Position numbers and translations under genes: made by a program. 64,000 nt of DNA from NCBI GenBank assembly GCA_001464895.1, contig LNEE01000006.1, positions 1-64,000 of the forward strand, written 5' to 3'. The notes beneath the pieces were generated by a model. The model ran no database searches and was not told where the DNA came from. It worked only from the letters and a program-made list of their open reading frames with translations. The DNA comes from Betaproteobacteria bacterium Ga0077532. Lineage in GTDB: Bacteria > Pseudomonadota > Gammaproteobacteria > Burkholderiales > Ga0077523. Of the stretch, positions 48,691-58,626 are shown one piece after another (position 1 is the first letter of the stretch; the number at the start of each line of letters is the position of its first letter).

Positions 48691-50186
48691 TCCTGGAATG
48701 CCTTGTCCCGCGCCTTGCGAATATTTGGCGCGACGACGGCGAGCAGCAGCAGGATCGCTGCAACCAGCAGCCCGGCGGAGAGCGGGCGGGTGAAGAAAAC
48801 CGTCGGATCGCCCCGTGCGATGGTGAGCGCCCGACGGAAGTTGTCCTCGAGGAGAGGGCCCAGCACGAGCCCGAGCAGCAGCGGCGCCGGTTCGCAGCCG
48901 AGCCGGATGAGCACATAGCCGAGAAGGCCGAACCCGGCGGCGATGAAGACCTCGACGACGCTGGAGTTCAGGCTGTACACGCCCACGACGGAGAACAGCA
49001 GGATGGCGGGGTAGAGCAGCCGATACCGCACCGACAGCAGTTTCACCCAGAGCCCGATCATCGGGAGATTGAGAAGCACCAGCATCAGGTTGCCCACCCA
49101 CATGCTCGCGATCATTCCCCAGAACAGGTCGGGCTGACTCGACATCACCTGCGGGCCGGGCTGGATTCCCTGGATCATCATCGCGCCCACCATCAGCGCC
49201 ATCACCGGGTTGGTGGGCAGGCCCAGGGTCAGCATCGGGATGAACGAGGTCTGCGCACCGGCGTTGTTCGCCGACTCCGGACCCGCGACGCCCTCGATCG
49301 CGCCCTTGCCGAATCGTGACGGATCCTTCGCGATGCGCTTCTCCAGCATGTACGACGCGAACGATCCGAGCATCGCGCCACCTCCCGGCAACACGCCGAG
49401 CAGGGATCCGATGCCTGTGCCGCGCAGGATCGCGCCGCTCGCCTGCTTGAGTTCCTTCCATCCCGGGAGCAGGCGGCCGAGCGGTCGCGAGAGGATCTCG
49501 CGGTCCTCAGGGCGATCGAAGCTGGCGATGATCCCTGCGAAGCCGAAGAGGCCCATGGCGACCACCACGAATCCGAGTCCATCGGAAAGCTCCGGGAGCC
49601 CGAACGTGTAGCGCTGGTCGCCCGTGGTGGTGTCCATGCCCACGAGCCCGAGCAGTACGCCGAGGACGACCATCGCGACGGCCTTCAGCAGCGACCCCTG
49701 CGCGAGGACCACGGCCGCCACGAGGCCGAGCACCATCAGCGAGAAGTACTCCGGTGCACCGAACTTCACGGCGAACTCGGCGAGCGGTGGCGCGGCAGCG
49801 GCGAGCAGCAGAGTTGCCACGCAACCGGCGAAGAACGACCCGATTGCGGCGATCGCCAATGCATGTCCGGCGCGCCCATCGCGGGCCATGGCGTATCCGT
49901 CGAGACACGTCACGACGGAAGACGCCTCGCCGGGAAGGTTGACGAGGATGGCAGAGGTGGAGCCGCCGTACTGCGCACCGTAGTAGATGCCGGCCAGCAT
50001 GATGAGCGCCGACGTCGGTGGCAGGTGGAAGGTGAAAGGCAGGAGCATCGAGATCGTCGCGACCGGACCGATGCCTGGCAGCACACCGATCAGCGTGCCG
50101 AGCACGACGCCAACGAAACAGTAGAGCAGGTTGGCCGGCGTGAGGGCGACCTCCAGGCCGAGACCCAGGTGTTCGATGAGTTCCAT
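48687..50186 (-). CDS. tctA: Tripartite tricarboxylate transporter, large permease subunit (TctA family)
   Basis: This 499-residue integral membrane protein with about 11-12 segments carries the family motifs GVLPGIGPVATISMLLPFTF, YYGAQYGGSTSAILVNLPGE and GIGSLLGVLPGGGAMLGSFASY. With TctB and a periplasmic binding protein it imports carboxylates. No TctC receptor gene is in the window. Its ATG directly abuts the end of a 126-bp inverted-repeat element, which leaves no normal SD. It is coupled to the downstream ggt-like gene. Confidence 0.93.
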   Translation of the reverse strand: MELIEHLGLGLEVALTPANLLYCFVGVVLGTLIGVLPGIGPVATISMLLPFTFHLPPTSALIMLAGIYYGAQYGGSTSAILVNLPGEASSVVTCLDGYAMARDGRAGHALAIAAIGSFFAGCVATLLLAAAAPPLAEFAVKFGAPEYFSLMVLGLVAAVVLAQGSLLKAVAMVVLGVLLGLVGMDTTTGDQRYTFGLPELSDGLGFVVVAMGLFGFAGIIASFDRPEDREILSRPLGRLLPGWKELKQASGAILRGTGIGSLLGVLPGGGAMLGSFASYMLEKRIAKDPSRFGKGAIEGVAGPESANNAGAQTSFIPMLTLGLPTNPVMALMVGAMMIQGIQPGPQVMSSQPDLFWGMIASMWVGNLMLVLLNLPMIGLWVKLLSVRYRLLYPAILLFSVVGVYSLNSSVVEVFIAAGFGLLGYVLIRLGCEPAPLLLGLVLGPLLEDNFRRALTIARGDPTVFFTRPLSAGLLVAAILLLLAVVAPNIRKARDKAFQE

Positions 50187-50312
50187 CTAGTGTCTCGACA
50201 CGGAAGTTGGCGAACATTGGTCGGTGTCGCGGAGACCGATAGCGGAGCGCACTGGCCGTCGATTGCGCGCGGCGCGTTCCGACGTTGCGATACTTCCGTG
50301 TCGAGACACTAG
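50187..50312. mobile_element. 126-bp element with 21-bp perfect terminal inverted repeats
   Basis: The left end CTAGTGTCTCGACACGGAAG plus T (50187-50207) is exactly reverse-complementary to 50292-50312. The 84-bp centre has no gene. The element fills the gap between tctB and tctA: one end supplies the TAG stop of tctB and the other touches the tctA ATG. Size, lack of coding capacity and perfect ends suggest a MITE-like non-autonomous element; no target duplication is evident apart from the palindromic CTAG at each end. No parent insertion sequence is recognised. Confidence 0.6.
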
Positions 50313-50779
50313 GAGCCCCCTGCTTCGGGCCACAGTGCGAGCGGCATGCCCAGCCCGAGTACGAAGACCAGCCACGCGATCACGTTCATCGACACCGCGA
50401 GCACGAGGGCTTCGATCACGCCACGCTTGCGTTCAGCGTACGCCGACACGAGGGTGAGTGCGGTGATCGAGGCGACCAGTCCGAAACGCTCCAGACCGAA
50501 TCCGAACAGCACGATGCCGCCCAGCACCGTGACGATCGCACGCCATGACCATGGTGGCGCCGCCTCCGAGATGGACCGACGATGGCGCAGACCCAGGATC
50601 GCGACGACGGCACCGAGGAAGAGCAGGAGCGCACTCATCATCCGCGGGAAGTAACCGGGCCCCATGTGGAGGAGGGTGCCCGTCCGGTAATCCGCCCCGA
50701 TCGCCAGCGCGCCTGCGCCCACGACCATGAACAGCACACCGGCGGCCGTGTCCTTCGGCACACCCAGGATGTTCGACAC
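50309..50779 (-). CDS. tctB: Tripartite tricarboxylate transporter, small subunit (TctB family)
   Basis: This 156-residue inner-membrane protein has four predicted segments (around 10-30, 45-65, 80-100 and 125-148) and partners TctA. The GTG start has GGGAGG close in front. The stop codon TAG lies inside the terminal repeat of the 126-bp element, so the original C-terminus may have been changed by the insertion. It is the first gene of tctB-tctA-ggt on this strand. Confidence 0.85.
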   Translation of the reverse strand: MSNILGVPKDTAAGVLFMVVGAGALAIGADYRTGTLLHMGPGYFPRMMSALLLFLGAVVAILGLRHRRSISEAAPPWSWRAIVTVLGGIVLFGFGLERFGLVASITALTLVSAYAERKRGVIEALVLAVSMNVIAWLVFVLGLGMPLALWPEAGGS

Positions 50780-50855
50780 GCCTCCCGCCCCCAGTCATTC
50801 TTGGAATGGGCCTATTCTTTCACACGCCTGCCGAAATTCGCAGCGGTCATGCGGA

Positions 50856-50884
50856 TTGGGCGGTTTGCTATCATCCGGCCCTCG
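50856..50884 (+). promoter_or_regulatory. Probable promoter of the YciO-family gene
   Basis: TTGGGC (50856-50861), a 17-bp spacer and TATCAT (50879-50884) lie about 119 bp upstream of the chosen start, in the region divergent from tctB. Confidence 0.45.
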
Positions 50885-51002
50885 CGCACCCACGGGATTC
50901 TTCGACGTGGGGACGACGATGCGTCGATGTCGTCCGGCCGCGCCGGCCTTGCCATCCGCCTCATCTGCGCGATCACCTCGCACCTGGACCCGACCCCCGC
51001 GC

Positions 51003-51638
51003 ATGGCGCAACTCTTTTCCATCCACCCCGTGAACCCGCAGCCGAGACTCGTCGAGCGGGCAGCGGCGATGGTGCGCAGCGGCGGCGTCATCGCGTATCC
51101 GACCGACTCCTGCTATGCGCTCGGTTGCCAGCTCGGCAACAAGGACGCGATCGAACGCATCCGCACGATCCGACAGTTCGACGACCGTCACCACCTCACG
51201 CTCGTCTGCCGAGACCTCAGCGAGGTCGCGCAGTACGCGCAGGTCGGCAACCAGCAGTACCGCCTCATGAAGAGTGCGACTCCGGGAAGCTTCACGTTCA
51301 TCCTCCGCGCGTCGCGGGAAGTGCCGCGTCGGTTGCAGCATCCGAAGCGGTCCACCATCGGTCTGCGCATTCCCGATCAGCTGGTGGCGCTCGCGCTCCT
51401 CGATGCGTTGGGTGAGCCGATGGTGTCCGCCACCCTGATGCTTCGCGACGACCCGATCCCGCCGACCGATCCCGCCGAGATCCGGGCGCAGCTGGAGCAC
51501 GACATCGATCTGGTGATCGACGGGGGGCCGTGCGGCGTCGAGCCGACGACGGTCGTCGATCTCACCGGGGACGCCCCGGAACTGATCCGGCGCGGTCGTG
51601 GTGACCCGGCCCGTGTCGGGATCGAAGACCCGGCATGA
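51003..51638 (+). CDS. YciO/Sua5-family protein (L-threonylcarbamoyladenylate synthase type)
   Basis: The 211-residue protein has the YrdC/Sua5 fold: RSGGVIAYPTDSCYALGCQLGNKDAIERI, KSATPGSFTFILRASREVP and STIGLRIPD. Sua5/TsaC members make threonylcarbamoyl-AMP for tRNA t6A37. The version here, beginning MAQLFSIHPVNPQPRLVERA, looks like the YciO branch, whose role is less certain. It lies 54 bp before trpS, as commonly seen in betaproteobacteria. The long upstream open frame is not coding. Confidence 0.88.
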   Translation: MAQLFSIHPVNPQPRLVERAAAMVRSGGVIAYPTDSCYALGCQLGNKDAIERIRTIRQFDDRHHLTLVCRDLSEVAQYAQVGNQQYRLMKSATPGSFTFILRASREVPRRLQHPKRSTIGLRIPDQLVALALLDALGEPMVSATLMLRDDPIPPTDPAEIRAQLEHDIDLVIDGGPCGVEPTTVVDLTGDAPELIRRGRGDPARVGIEDPA

Positions 51639-51692
51639 TCTCCGCACCGTTCCATACGCAATCCAAGACCTCCATCCAGGAATAGACATCCA

Positions 51693-52895
51693 ATGTTCGT
51701 CGATCGCGTCCTCTCGGGAATGCGCCCCACCGGCAGCCTGCACCTCGGCCACTACCATGGCGTGCTGAAGAACTGGGTCCGGTTGCAGCACGAGTTCGAG
51801 TGCTATTTCTTCGTGGCCGACTGGCATGCGCTGACAACGCACTACGACACGCCCGAGGTCATCGAGCGCAACGTCTGGGACATGGTGATCGACTGGCTCG
51901 CGGCCGGCGTCGATCCGTCGCAGGCCACGCTCTTCATCCAGTCGCAACTGCCCGAGCACGCCGAGCTGCATCTGCTGCTTTCGATGATCACGCCGCTCGG
52001 CTGGCTGGAACGCGTGCCGACGTACAAGGATCAGCAGGAAAAGCTCGCCGAGAAGGATCTCTCGACCTACGGCTTCCTGGGCTACCCCCTGCTGCAGAGC
52101 GCGGACATCCTCATCTATCGCGCGAACCAGGTACCCGTGGGCGAGGATCAGGTCCCGCACATCGAGTTCACCCGCGAGATCGCCCGCCGCTTCAACCACA
52201 TCTACGGCCGGGAGCCGGGCTTCGAGGAGAAGGCCGAGGCGGCGATCAAGAAGCTCGGTTCGAAGCGCGCCAAGGTGTACGTCGAGGCGCGCACGCGATA
52301 TCAGGAACAGGGTGACGCCGAGGCGCTGGAGGCGGCCCGCACGCTCATCGAAGAGGCGCAGAACCTGTCGATGGGAGACCGCGAGCGCCTCTTCGGATAC
52401 ATCGAGGGTGGCGGCAAGATGATCCTCTCGGAGCCCCGCGCCCTCCTGACCGCCGCATCGCGGATGCCCGGTCTCGACGGCCAGAAGATGTCGAAGTCGT
52501 ACAACAACACGATCACGCTGCGAGAAGACGCCGACAGCGTATCGAAGAAGATCCGCACGATGCCGACCGATCCGGCGCGGGTCCGGCGGACGGATCCTGG
52601 CGAACCCGAGAAGTGCCCGGTGTGGCAACTGCATCAGGTGTATTCGAACGACGCGACGCGCGAGTGGGTGCAGAAGGGCTGTCGCAGTGCGGGCATCGGT
52701 TGCCTGGAGTGCAAGCAGCCCGTGATCGACTCGGTGCTGGAGGAGCAGCGTCCGATGCGCGAACGCGCCCAGGCCTACCTGCAAGACCCGACGCTGGTGC
52801 GCAACATCATTGCGGAAGGTAACGAGAAGGCCCGTGAACTTGCGCAGGAGACCATGCGCGAGGTCCGCGAGGCGATGGGATTGCGCTACACCTGA
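51693..52895 (+). CDS. trpS: Tryptophanyl-tRNA synthetase
   Basis: This class I aminoacyl-tRNA synthetase charges tRNA-Trp. The 400-residue protein has the HIGH-type motif HLGH at 17-20 and KMSKS at about 264-268. It is longer than the E. coli enzyme (about 334) because of an insertion around 175-240 (FEEKAEAAIKKLGSKRAKVYVEARTRYQEQ), a feature of a betaproteobacterial-type TrpS. Confidence 0.94.
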   Translation: MFVDRVLSGMRPTGSLHLGHYHGVLKNWVRLQHEFECYFFVADWHALTTHYDTPEVIERNVWDMVIDWLAAGVDPSQATLFIQSQLPEHAELHLLLSMITPLGWLERVPTYKDQQEKLAEKDLSTYGFLGYPLLQSADILIYRANQVPVGEDQVPHIEFTREIARRFNHIYGREPGFEEKAEAAIKKLGSKRAKVYVEARTRYQEQGDAEALEAARTLIEEAQNLSMGDRERLFGYIEGGGKMILSEPRALLTAASRMPGLDGQKMSKSYNNTITLREDADSVSKKIRTMPTDPARVRRTDPGEPEKCPVWQLHQVYSNDATREWVQKGCRSAGIGCLECKQPVIDSVLEEQRPMRERAQAYLQDPTLVRNIIAEGNEKARELAQETMREVREAMGLRYT

Positions 52896-52913
52896 TCGCG
52901 CCGGCTACCGGCG

Positions 52914-52940
52914 ACCGGGGTGTCCCTCAGCCCCGGTTGT
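52914..52940. terminator. Hairpin between trpS and smpB
   Basis: ACCGGGG (52914-52920) pairs with CCCCGGT (52931-52937), followed by TGTTGTT. It serves the end of trpS; the right arm lies inside the last codons of the convergent smpB gene. Confidence 0.5.
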
Positions 52941-53379
52941 TGTTCCTCAGAATGCGCTGCTGTTCAACCTTCCACTCGCGTTCCTTCTCGGCCTCGCGCT
53001 TGTCGTGCTGCTTCTTGCCCTTGGCCAGGCCGATCGACAGCTTGATTCGGCCGCGCGTCAGATGGAGGTCCAGCGGAACGAGCGTGTAACCCGCGCGCTC
53101 CACCTGACCGATGAGCTTGCTGATCTCCTCCGCGTGCAGCAGGAGCTTGCGTGACCGGATGGGCGCGGGGATCACGTGGGTGGAGGCCGTCGGCAGTGCG
53201 CTCACGTGGGCGCCGACGAGATACACCTCGCCGTGTCGGAGGATCACGTAGGCCTCCTGCAACTGCACCCGACCGGCCCGGATGGACTTGACCTCCCACC
53301 CTTCGAGGGCGATGCCGGCCTCGAATCGCTCTTCGATGAAGTAGTCGTGGAAGGCCTTCTTGTTCTGGGCGAGACTCAT
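52927..53379 (-). CDS. smpB: SsrA (tmRNA)-binding protein SmpB
   Basis: It delivers tmRNA to stalled ribosomes in trans-translation. The 150-residue protein has the oligonucleotide-binding beta-barrel ([37 protein letters not shown]) and the basic C-terminal tail ([28 protein letters not shown]) that inserts in the mRNA channel. It is divergent from ratA, the usual arrangement. Confidence 0.95.
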   Translation of the reverse strand: MSLAQNKKAFHDYFIEERFEAGIALEGWEVKSIRAGRVQLQEAYVILRHGEVYLVGAHVSALPTASTHVIPAPIRSRKLLLHAEEISKLIGQVERAGYTLVPLDLHLTRGRIKLSIGLAKGKKQHDKREAEKEREWKVEQQRILRNNNRG

Positions 53380-53472
53380 GGGGCCGTGGCAGACGGGAAA
53401 TGGAGCGGTATTCTATCGCCCGCGCCCGTCTCCACGGGTTTCGTCTGCCACTTTCTGCAACCGCGTCTCATC

Positions 53473-53910
53473 TTGGCCAACATCGATCGTTCCGTTCTCG
53501 TCCCTTTCACGCCCGAGCAGCTGTACGCGCTGGTGGACCGCGTCGAGGACTATCCGCGATTCCTTCCGTGGTGCGGCGGCACCGTCGTGCACGGACGGGA
53601 CGACCGCAGCACCCGGGCTGCCATCACCATCGACTTCAAGGGAATCCGCCAGAGTTTCTCGACCGAGAATCTGAACGCGCCGCCGAATCGCATCGACATG
53701 CGGCTCGTCGAGGGCCCGTTCAAGAAGCTGGACGGGACCTGGCAGTTCCATGCGCTCGGCGACGATGCCTGCAAGGTGGAGTTCCGCCTGCATTACGAGT
53801 TCAGCAGCCGTCTGCTGGAGAAGCTTGTGGGCCCCGTGTTCGATCACATCGCCGGGACCTTCGTCGATGCGTTCGTGACGCGGGCCGAACAGGTGTACCG
53901 ACGGCCGTGA
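53473..53910 (+). CDS. ratA: RatA/coenzyme Q-binding (START-like) protein
   Basis: This SRPBCC-fold protein of 145 residues has the pattern RSVLVPFTPEQLYALVDRVEDYPRFLPWCGG and EFRLHYEFSSRLLEKLVGPVFDHIAGTFVDAFVTRAEQVY. Homologues include E. coli RatA and the COQ10 family that bind ubiquinone; a toxin role for RatA is reported in E. coli but the family role is more likely in respiration. The start is TTG at 53473, chosen by homology with no strong SD. It overlaps rnfH (GTGA). Confidence 0.88.
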   Translation: MANIDRSVLVPFTPEQLYALVDRVEDYPRFLPWCGGTVVHGRDDRSTRAAITIDFKGIRQSFSTENLNAPPNRIDMRLVEGPFKKLDGTWQFHALGDDACKVEFRLHYEFSSRLLEKLVGPVFDHIAGTFVDAFVTRAEQVYRRP

Positions 53911-54206
53911 AGCCCACGGCGATCACCGTCGAGCTGGTCTACGCCACCCGAACGCGCCAGTGGATGAGCGAGATTTCTCTGCCGATCGGTGCCACCGTCG
54001 CAGAGGCCATCTCCGCTGCGGAGGCAGTGCTCGGTGTCGATGCGATGAACGAGGTCGATCGAAACGATATCGGTGTCTGGGGCAGGCTGGTCGGCCCCGA
54101 GACCGGACTCCAGGACGGCGACCGCGTGGAGTTCCTGCGTCGCCTCACGGCCGACCCGAAGGACGCGCGCAGGCGACGCGAACAGGTACGGCGCCGAAAG
54201 GGATGA
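53907..54206 (+). CDS. rnfH: RnfH family protein (UPF0125)
   Basis: This ubiquitin-like beta-grasp protein of 99 residues has ITVELVYATRTRQWMSEISLPIGATVAEAI and WGRLVGPETGLQDGDRVEFLRRLTADPKDARRRR. It is usually encoded directly after ratA. The function is not established; the name comes from its place in some rnf operons. The GTG start overlaps the ratA stop. Confidence 0.9.
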   Translation: MKPTAITVELVYATRTRQWMSEISLPIGATVAEAISAAEAVLGVDAMNEVDRNDIGVWGRLVGPETGLQDGDRVEFLRRLTADPKDARRRREQVRRRKG

Positions 54207-54226
54207 AGCCTGGCGGCTCCGCGGTT

Positions 54227-54244
54227 CGTGGGCCGCAGCCCACG
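54227..54244. terminator. Hairpin between rnfH and the DUF4124 gene
   Basis: CGTGGGC (54227-54233) pairs with GCCCACG (54238-54244) across CGCA, in the 40-bp gap between two convergent genes. There is no T-tract. Confidence 0.4.
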
Positions 54245-54246
54245 GA

Positions 54247-54720
54247 CTATCGGCAGGCCTGCTCCGCGGTTCGCTGGGCGTCGGCCAGTTCTCGGGCGAT
54301 GTCGGCTTCGTCCAGGAACATGATCTCGCCCTTCGAATCGTACTTTGCCACGCGCCCGCCGAACTGCAGCCCGGCCACACGGTTGCGCGCGCTTTCGCAA
54401 GTGGCCTTCTTGGCGGCCGCCTGTTCTTTCTCCTGTTGAGCCTTCTTTGCCGCTTCCTGCTGGTCGAGGCGACGTTTCCGAAACTCCATTTCCTTTTCCT
54501 GGTAGGTCTTCGGGCCCGCCGCCGCATCGCTGCCACCCGCAGGCCCGGCGGCCGGGGGCGAGGACGGCCGGCTGATCGTTCCTTCGCACTTGACCCCAGG
54601 CGGCGGGGTGTCGGAGTACTGCGTCCGACCGTTCGCATCCTTCCAGCGGCAGATCTCCGCTGAGGCGGCCCCCGTCGTCAGCGCGAGTACCGCGCCCATG
54701 CACCATGCAATCCGTCTCAT
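54247..54720 (-). CDS. Exported DUF4124 domain protein
   Basis: The 157-residue protein has a signal peptide (MRRIAWCMGAVLALTTGAASA, cleavage after about residue 21), then the DUF4124 pattern ICRWKDANGRTQYSDTPPPG, a Pro/Gly linker and a Lys/Gln/Ala-rich coiled coil (about 85-115). It is periplasmic by prediction and of unknown function. GGAGAG precedes the ATG, and the ATG overlaps the stop of the upstream gene (ATGA). Confidence 0.85.
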   Translation of the reverse strand: MRRIAWCMGAVLALTTGAASAEICRWKDANGRTQYSDTPPPGVKCEGTISRPSSPPAAGPAGGSDAAAGPKTYQEKEMEFRKRRLDQQEAAKKAQQEKEQAAAKKATCESARNRVAGLQFGGRVAKYDSKGEIMFLDEADIARELADAQRTAEQACR

Positions 54721-55025
54721 CGATCTCTCCTGGTATGGGAAGCGGCCGGACCGGTTCCCCCTTCCCGCTGCAGCATCCCGAGTTCCGACAGCTCGATAGC
54801 CCGTCGGCTGTAGCGAACGCTTTCGTCGGTGTCCCCACGGGCCAGCGCCGCCCGAGCAGCGGCAAGGGCGCGCGCGCTCTCCAGCCACAGGGCTTGTTTC
54901 GAACGGGCTTCGGCCACAGCCATCTCGGCCTGACCCAGAAGATCCTCCGGCGCTTCCGATGCCTGAACATCGGCAATCGCGAGGGCGACTGCAGCCGTGA
55001 AGACGACGACGGTTCGAAGCGGCAT
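54717..55025 (-). CDS. Small exported helical protein
   Basis: The 102 residues comprise a signal peptide (about 1-22, MPLRTVVVFTAAVALAIADVQA) and an Ala/Glu/Arg-rich helical body (LLGQAEMAVAEARSKQALWLESARALAAARAALARGD). It is not assigned to a family with certainty; it resembles small DUF4398-type periplasmic helical proteins. It is translationally coupled to the DUF4124 gene, so the two probably work in the same compartment. The SD is weak, and it is divergent from guaB. Confidence 0.65.
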   Translation of the reverse strand: MPLRTVVVFTAAVALAIADVQASEAPEDLLGQAEMAVAEARSKQALWLESARALAAARAALARGDTDESVRYSRRAIELSELGMLQREGGTGPAASHTRRDR

Positions 55026-55102
55026 GGGAGCAGGGGGGCGGATCGACAGCGGGCGTCGAGTTGGCGAGTGGCCCCGGGGCAACGCCCAGCGCGGCATCCC
55101 GC

Positions 55103-56618
<1,516 letters not shown>

Positions 56619-56767
56619 GTCCCGCCGGGTGACTGATCCCGGGTCTTCCGGGCCTGGTTCTCCCGGGCGATCTCCGCCAGCGTCGTGTGGTGCCCGCAGT
56701 CCACCTCTCTCGAACTTCGCGCGGCGTTCGCCTTGAGCGTCCGCCGCGCCTTCCGCCAGGCCCCGCC

Positions 56768-58330
56768 ATGCACGACAAGATCCTCATCCTCGATTTCGGT
56801 GCCCAGTACACGCAGCTCATCGCCCGGCGCGTGCGCGAGGCTGGCGTGTACTGCGAGATCCATCCGTTCGACGTCTCCGACGAGTTCGTGGAGGCCTTCG
56901 GTGCCCGCGGCGTCATCCTTTCCGGTGGGCCGTCGTCCGTGACCGAAGACGACACGCCGCGCGCGCCGCAGAAGGTCTTCTCGCTCGGCGTACCGGTGTT
57001 GGGAATCTGCTACGGCATGCAGACCATGGCGGCGCAGCTGGGCGGTGCCGTCGAGAACGGCAAGACCCGCGAGTTCGGGTATGCCGAGATCCGCGCGCGC
57101 GGCCATTCGCTTCTGTTCCGCGAGATCCAGGACCGCGTCAATGAAGAAGGTCACGGGCTCCTCGACGTCTGGATGAGCCACGGCGACAAGGTGACCGAGT
57201 TGCCACCGGGCTTCAAGGTGATCGCGTCGAACGCCGCGACACCCATCGCCGGCATGGCCGACGAATCGCGGCATCTCTACGCCGTGCAGTTCCACCCCGA
57301 AGTGACGCATACGCGCCAGGGCAAGGCGATCCTCTCGCGCTTCGTGCACGAGATCTGCGGGATCGGCGTCGACTGGACCATGCCCGCCTATGTGGACGAA
57401 GCCGTGGGCCGGATCCGCGCGCAAGTGGGTGACGACGAAGTGCTGCTCGGCCTGTCGGGTGGTGTCGATTCCTCCGTGGCCGCGGCGCTCATCCACAAGG
57501 CCATCGGGCAGAAGCTCACCTGCGTCTTCGTCGACAACGGCCTGCTGCGCCTGAACGAGGCGGAGCAGGTGATGGAGACCTTCGGTCGTCACCTCGGCGT
57601 GAAGGTCATTCATGTGGATGCCTCCAACGAGTTCCTCGGCGCGCTCGCGGGGGTGACCGATCCGGAAGCGAAGCGCAAGATCATCGGCCGCATCTTCATC
57701 GACGTCTTCCAGCGCGAATCCGCGAAGCTCGTGAACGTGAAGTGGCTGGCGCAGGGCACCATCTACCCGGACGTCATCGAGTCCGCTGGCGCCAAGACCA
57801 AGAAGGCCCACAACATCAAGTCGCACCACAACGTGGGCGGACTGCCCGACACGCTCCACCTGCAGTTGCTCGAACCGCTCCGCGAACTCTTCAAGGACGA
57901 AGTCCGCGAACTCGGCGTGGCACTCGGTCTCCCGCGCGAGATGGTCTACCGGCACCCATTCCCCGGCCCCGGCCTCGGCGTGCGCATCCTCGGCGAGGTC
58001 AAGCGCGAGTACGCCGATCTGCTGCGCCGCGCCGACGCCATCTTCATCGAAGAACTGCGTGCGAGCGGCTGGTACGACCGCACGTCACAGGCATTCGCCG
58101 TGTTCCTGCCGGTGCGGTCCGTGGGCGTGATGGGCGACGGCCGCACCTACGAGCACGTCGTCGCTCTGCGCGCCGTGCAGACCGAGGACTTCATGACCGC
58201 GCACTGGGCGGAACTACCGCACAGCCTGCTCGCGAAGGTATCCAACCGGATCATCAATGAAGTCCGAGGTTTCAATCGAGTGGTGTACGACATCTCGGGG
58301 AAGCCGCCGGCGACGATCGAGTGGGAATGA
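56768..58330 (+). CDS. guaA: GMP synthase (glutamine-hydrolysing)
   Basis: It converts XMP to GMP. The 520-residue protein has a class I glutamine amidotransferase domain (nucleophile C81 in GICYGMQ; HPEVTHT), the ATP pyrophosphatase loop LSGGVDSSV near 220, and the C-terminal dimerisation domain ending KPPATIEWE. The ATG ([11 protein letters not shown]) is chosen by homology. Its intact 3' end directly borders the presumed integrative element, and the guaA 3' end is a known insertion site for genomic islands. Confidence 0.97.
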   Translation: MHDKILILDFGAQYTQLIARRVREAGVYCEIHPFDVSDEFVEAFGARGVILSGGPSSVTEDDTPRAPQKVFSLGVPVLGICYGMQTMAAQLGGAVENGKTREFGYAEIRARGHSLLFREIQDRVNEEGHGLLDVWMSHGDKVTELPPGFKVIASNAATPIAGMADESRHLYAVQFHPEVTHTRQGKAILSRFVHEICGIGVDWTMPAYVDEAVGRIRAQVGDDEVLLGLSGGVDSSVAAALIHKAIGQKLTCVFVDNGLLRLNEAEQVMETFGRHLGVKVIHVDASNEFLGALAGVTDPEAKRKIIGRIFIDVFQRESAKLVNVKWLAQGTIYPDVIESAGAKTKKAHNIKSHHNVGGLPDTLHLQLLEPLRELFKDEVRELGVALGLPREMVYRHPFPGPGLGVRILGEVKREYADLLRRADAIFIEELRASGWYDRTSQAFAVFLPVRSVGVMGDGRTYEHVVALRAVQTEDFMTAHWAELPHSLLAKVSNRIINEVRGFNRVVYDISGKPPATIEWE

Positions 58331-58400
58331 ATCGGCGCCTTTCGAGGTGTATCGATGGCTTTTGAAAAATACACCAAGTAATTGTTTACGAGGAAAATCG

Positions 58401-58430
58401 TCTATCGAGATCTATCGGCATCTATCGAGG
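58401..58430 (+). repeat. Three tandem 10-bp repeats (TCTATCG plus three bases)
   Basis: TCTATCG recurs at 58401, 58411 and 58421 with exact 10-bp spacing, the third base triplet varying (AGA, GCA, AGG). One-helical-turn spacing suggests side-by-side protein binding, for example by the integrase or an excisionase. Confidence 0.65.
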
Positions 58431-58446
58431 GGGTGCCTTCCAAGTT

Positions 58447-58602
58447 GACGGTAAAACGGACGGTAAAAAGCAGGCGCCACCACCGTCCGAAAATTTTACC
58501 GTCAGCAATGCTTGGGGTGTGACGGTAAAAAAAGACCGATAAATTGTTTGTGGATCAGTATCTTATATTTTGTGTAGCGGCTGAAAAATCGTGACGGTAA
58601 AA
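58447..58602. repeat. Five copies of GACGGTAAAA around the integrase promoter
   Basis: Direct copies are at 58447-58456, 58459-58468, 58521-58530 and 58593-58602; one inverted copy is at 58494-58503. Four of the five extend to TGACGGTAAAA. The copies at 58521 and 58593 bracket the integrase promoter and the last one lies 24 bp before the start codon. They could be integrase arm sites or operators for an AlpA-type regulator. Confidence 0.75.
58544..58571 (+). promoter_or_regulatory. Probable integrase promoter
   Basis: TTGTTT (58544-58549), a 16-bp spacer and TATTTT (58566-58571) lie upstream of a strong AGGAGG SD (near 58614) and the integrase ATG. The promoter sits between two GACGGTAAAA copies. 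Confidence 0.5.
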
Positions 58603-58626
58603 TTTCTCCAATAGGAGGAACCACCG

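Larger units (their letters stand above)
58331..58626. other. Left end and control region of the integrative element
   Basis: These 296 bp have no gene and are clearly AT-richer than the flanks. In order they contain three tandem 10-bp repeats (58401-58430), five GACGGTAAAA copies (58447-58602) and the integrase promoter and SD. The layout fits an att region with integrase arm-type or regulator binding sites. The attachment core must lie at or just after the guaA stop, but the second copy is not in the window. Confidence 0.65.

Noticed and set aside
58331..58626. CRISPR-like array in the repeats next to the integrase
   Set aside because: The repeats are 10-mers with irregular spacing and mixed orientation, far from CRISPR repeat and spacer lengths, and no cas genes are present.
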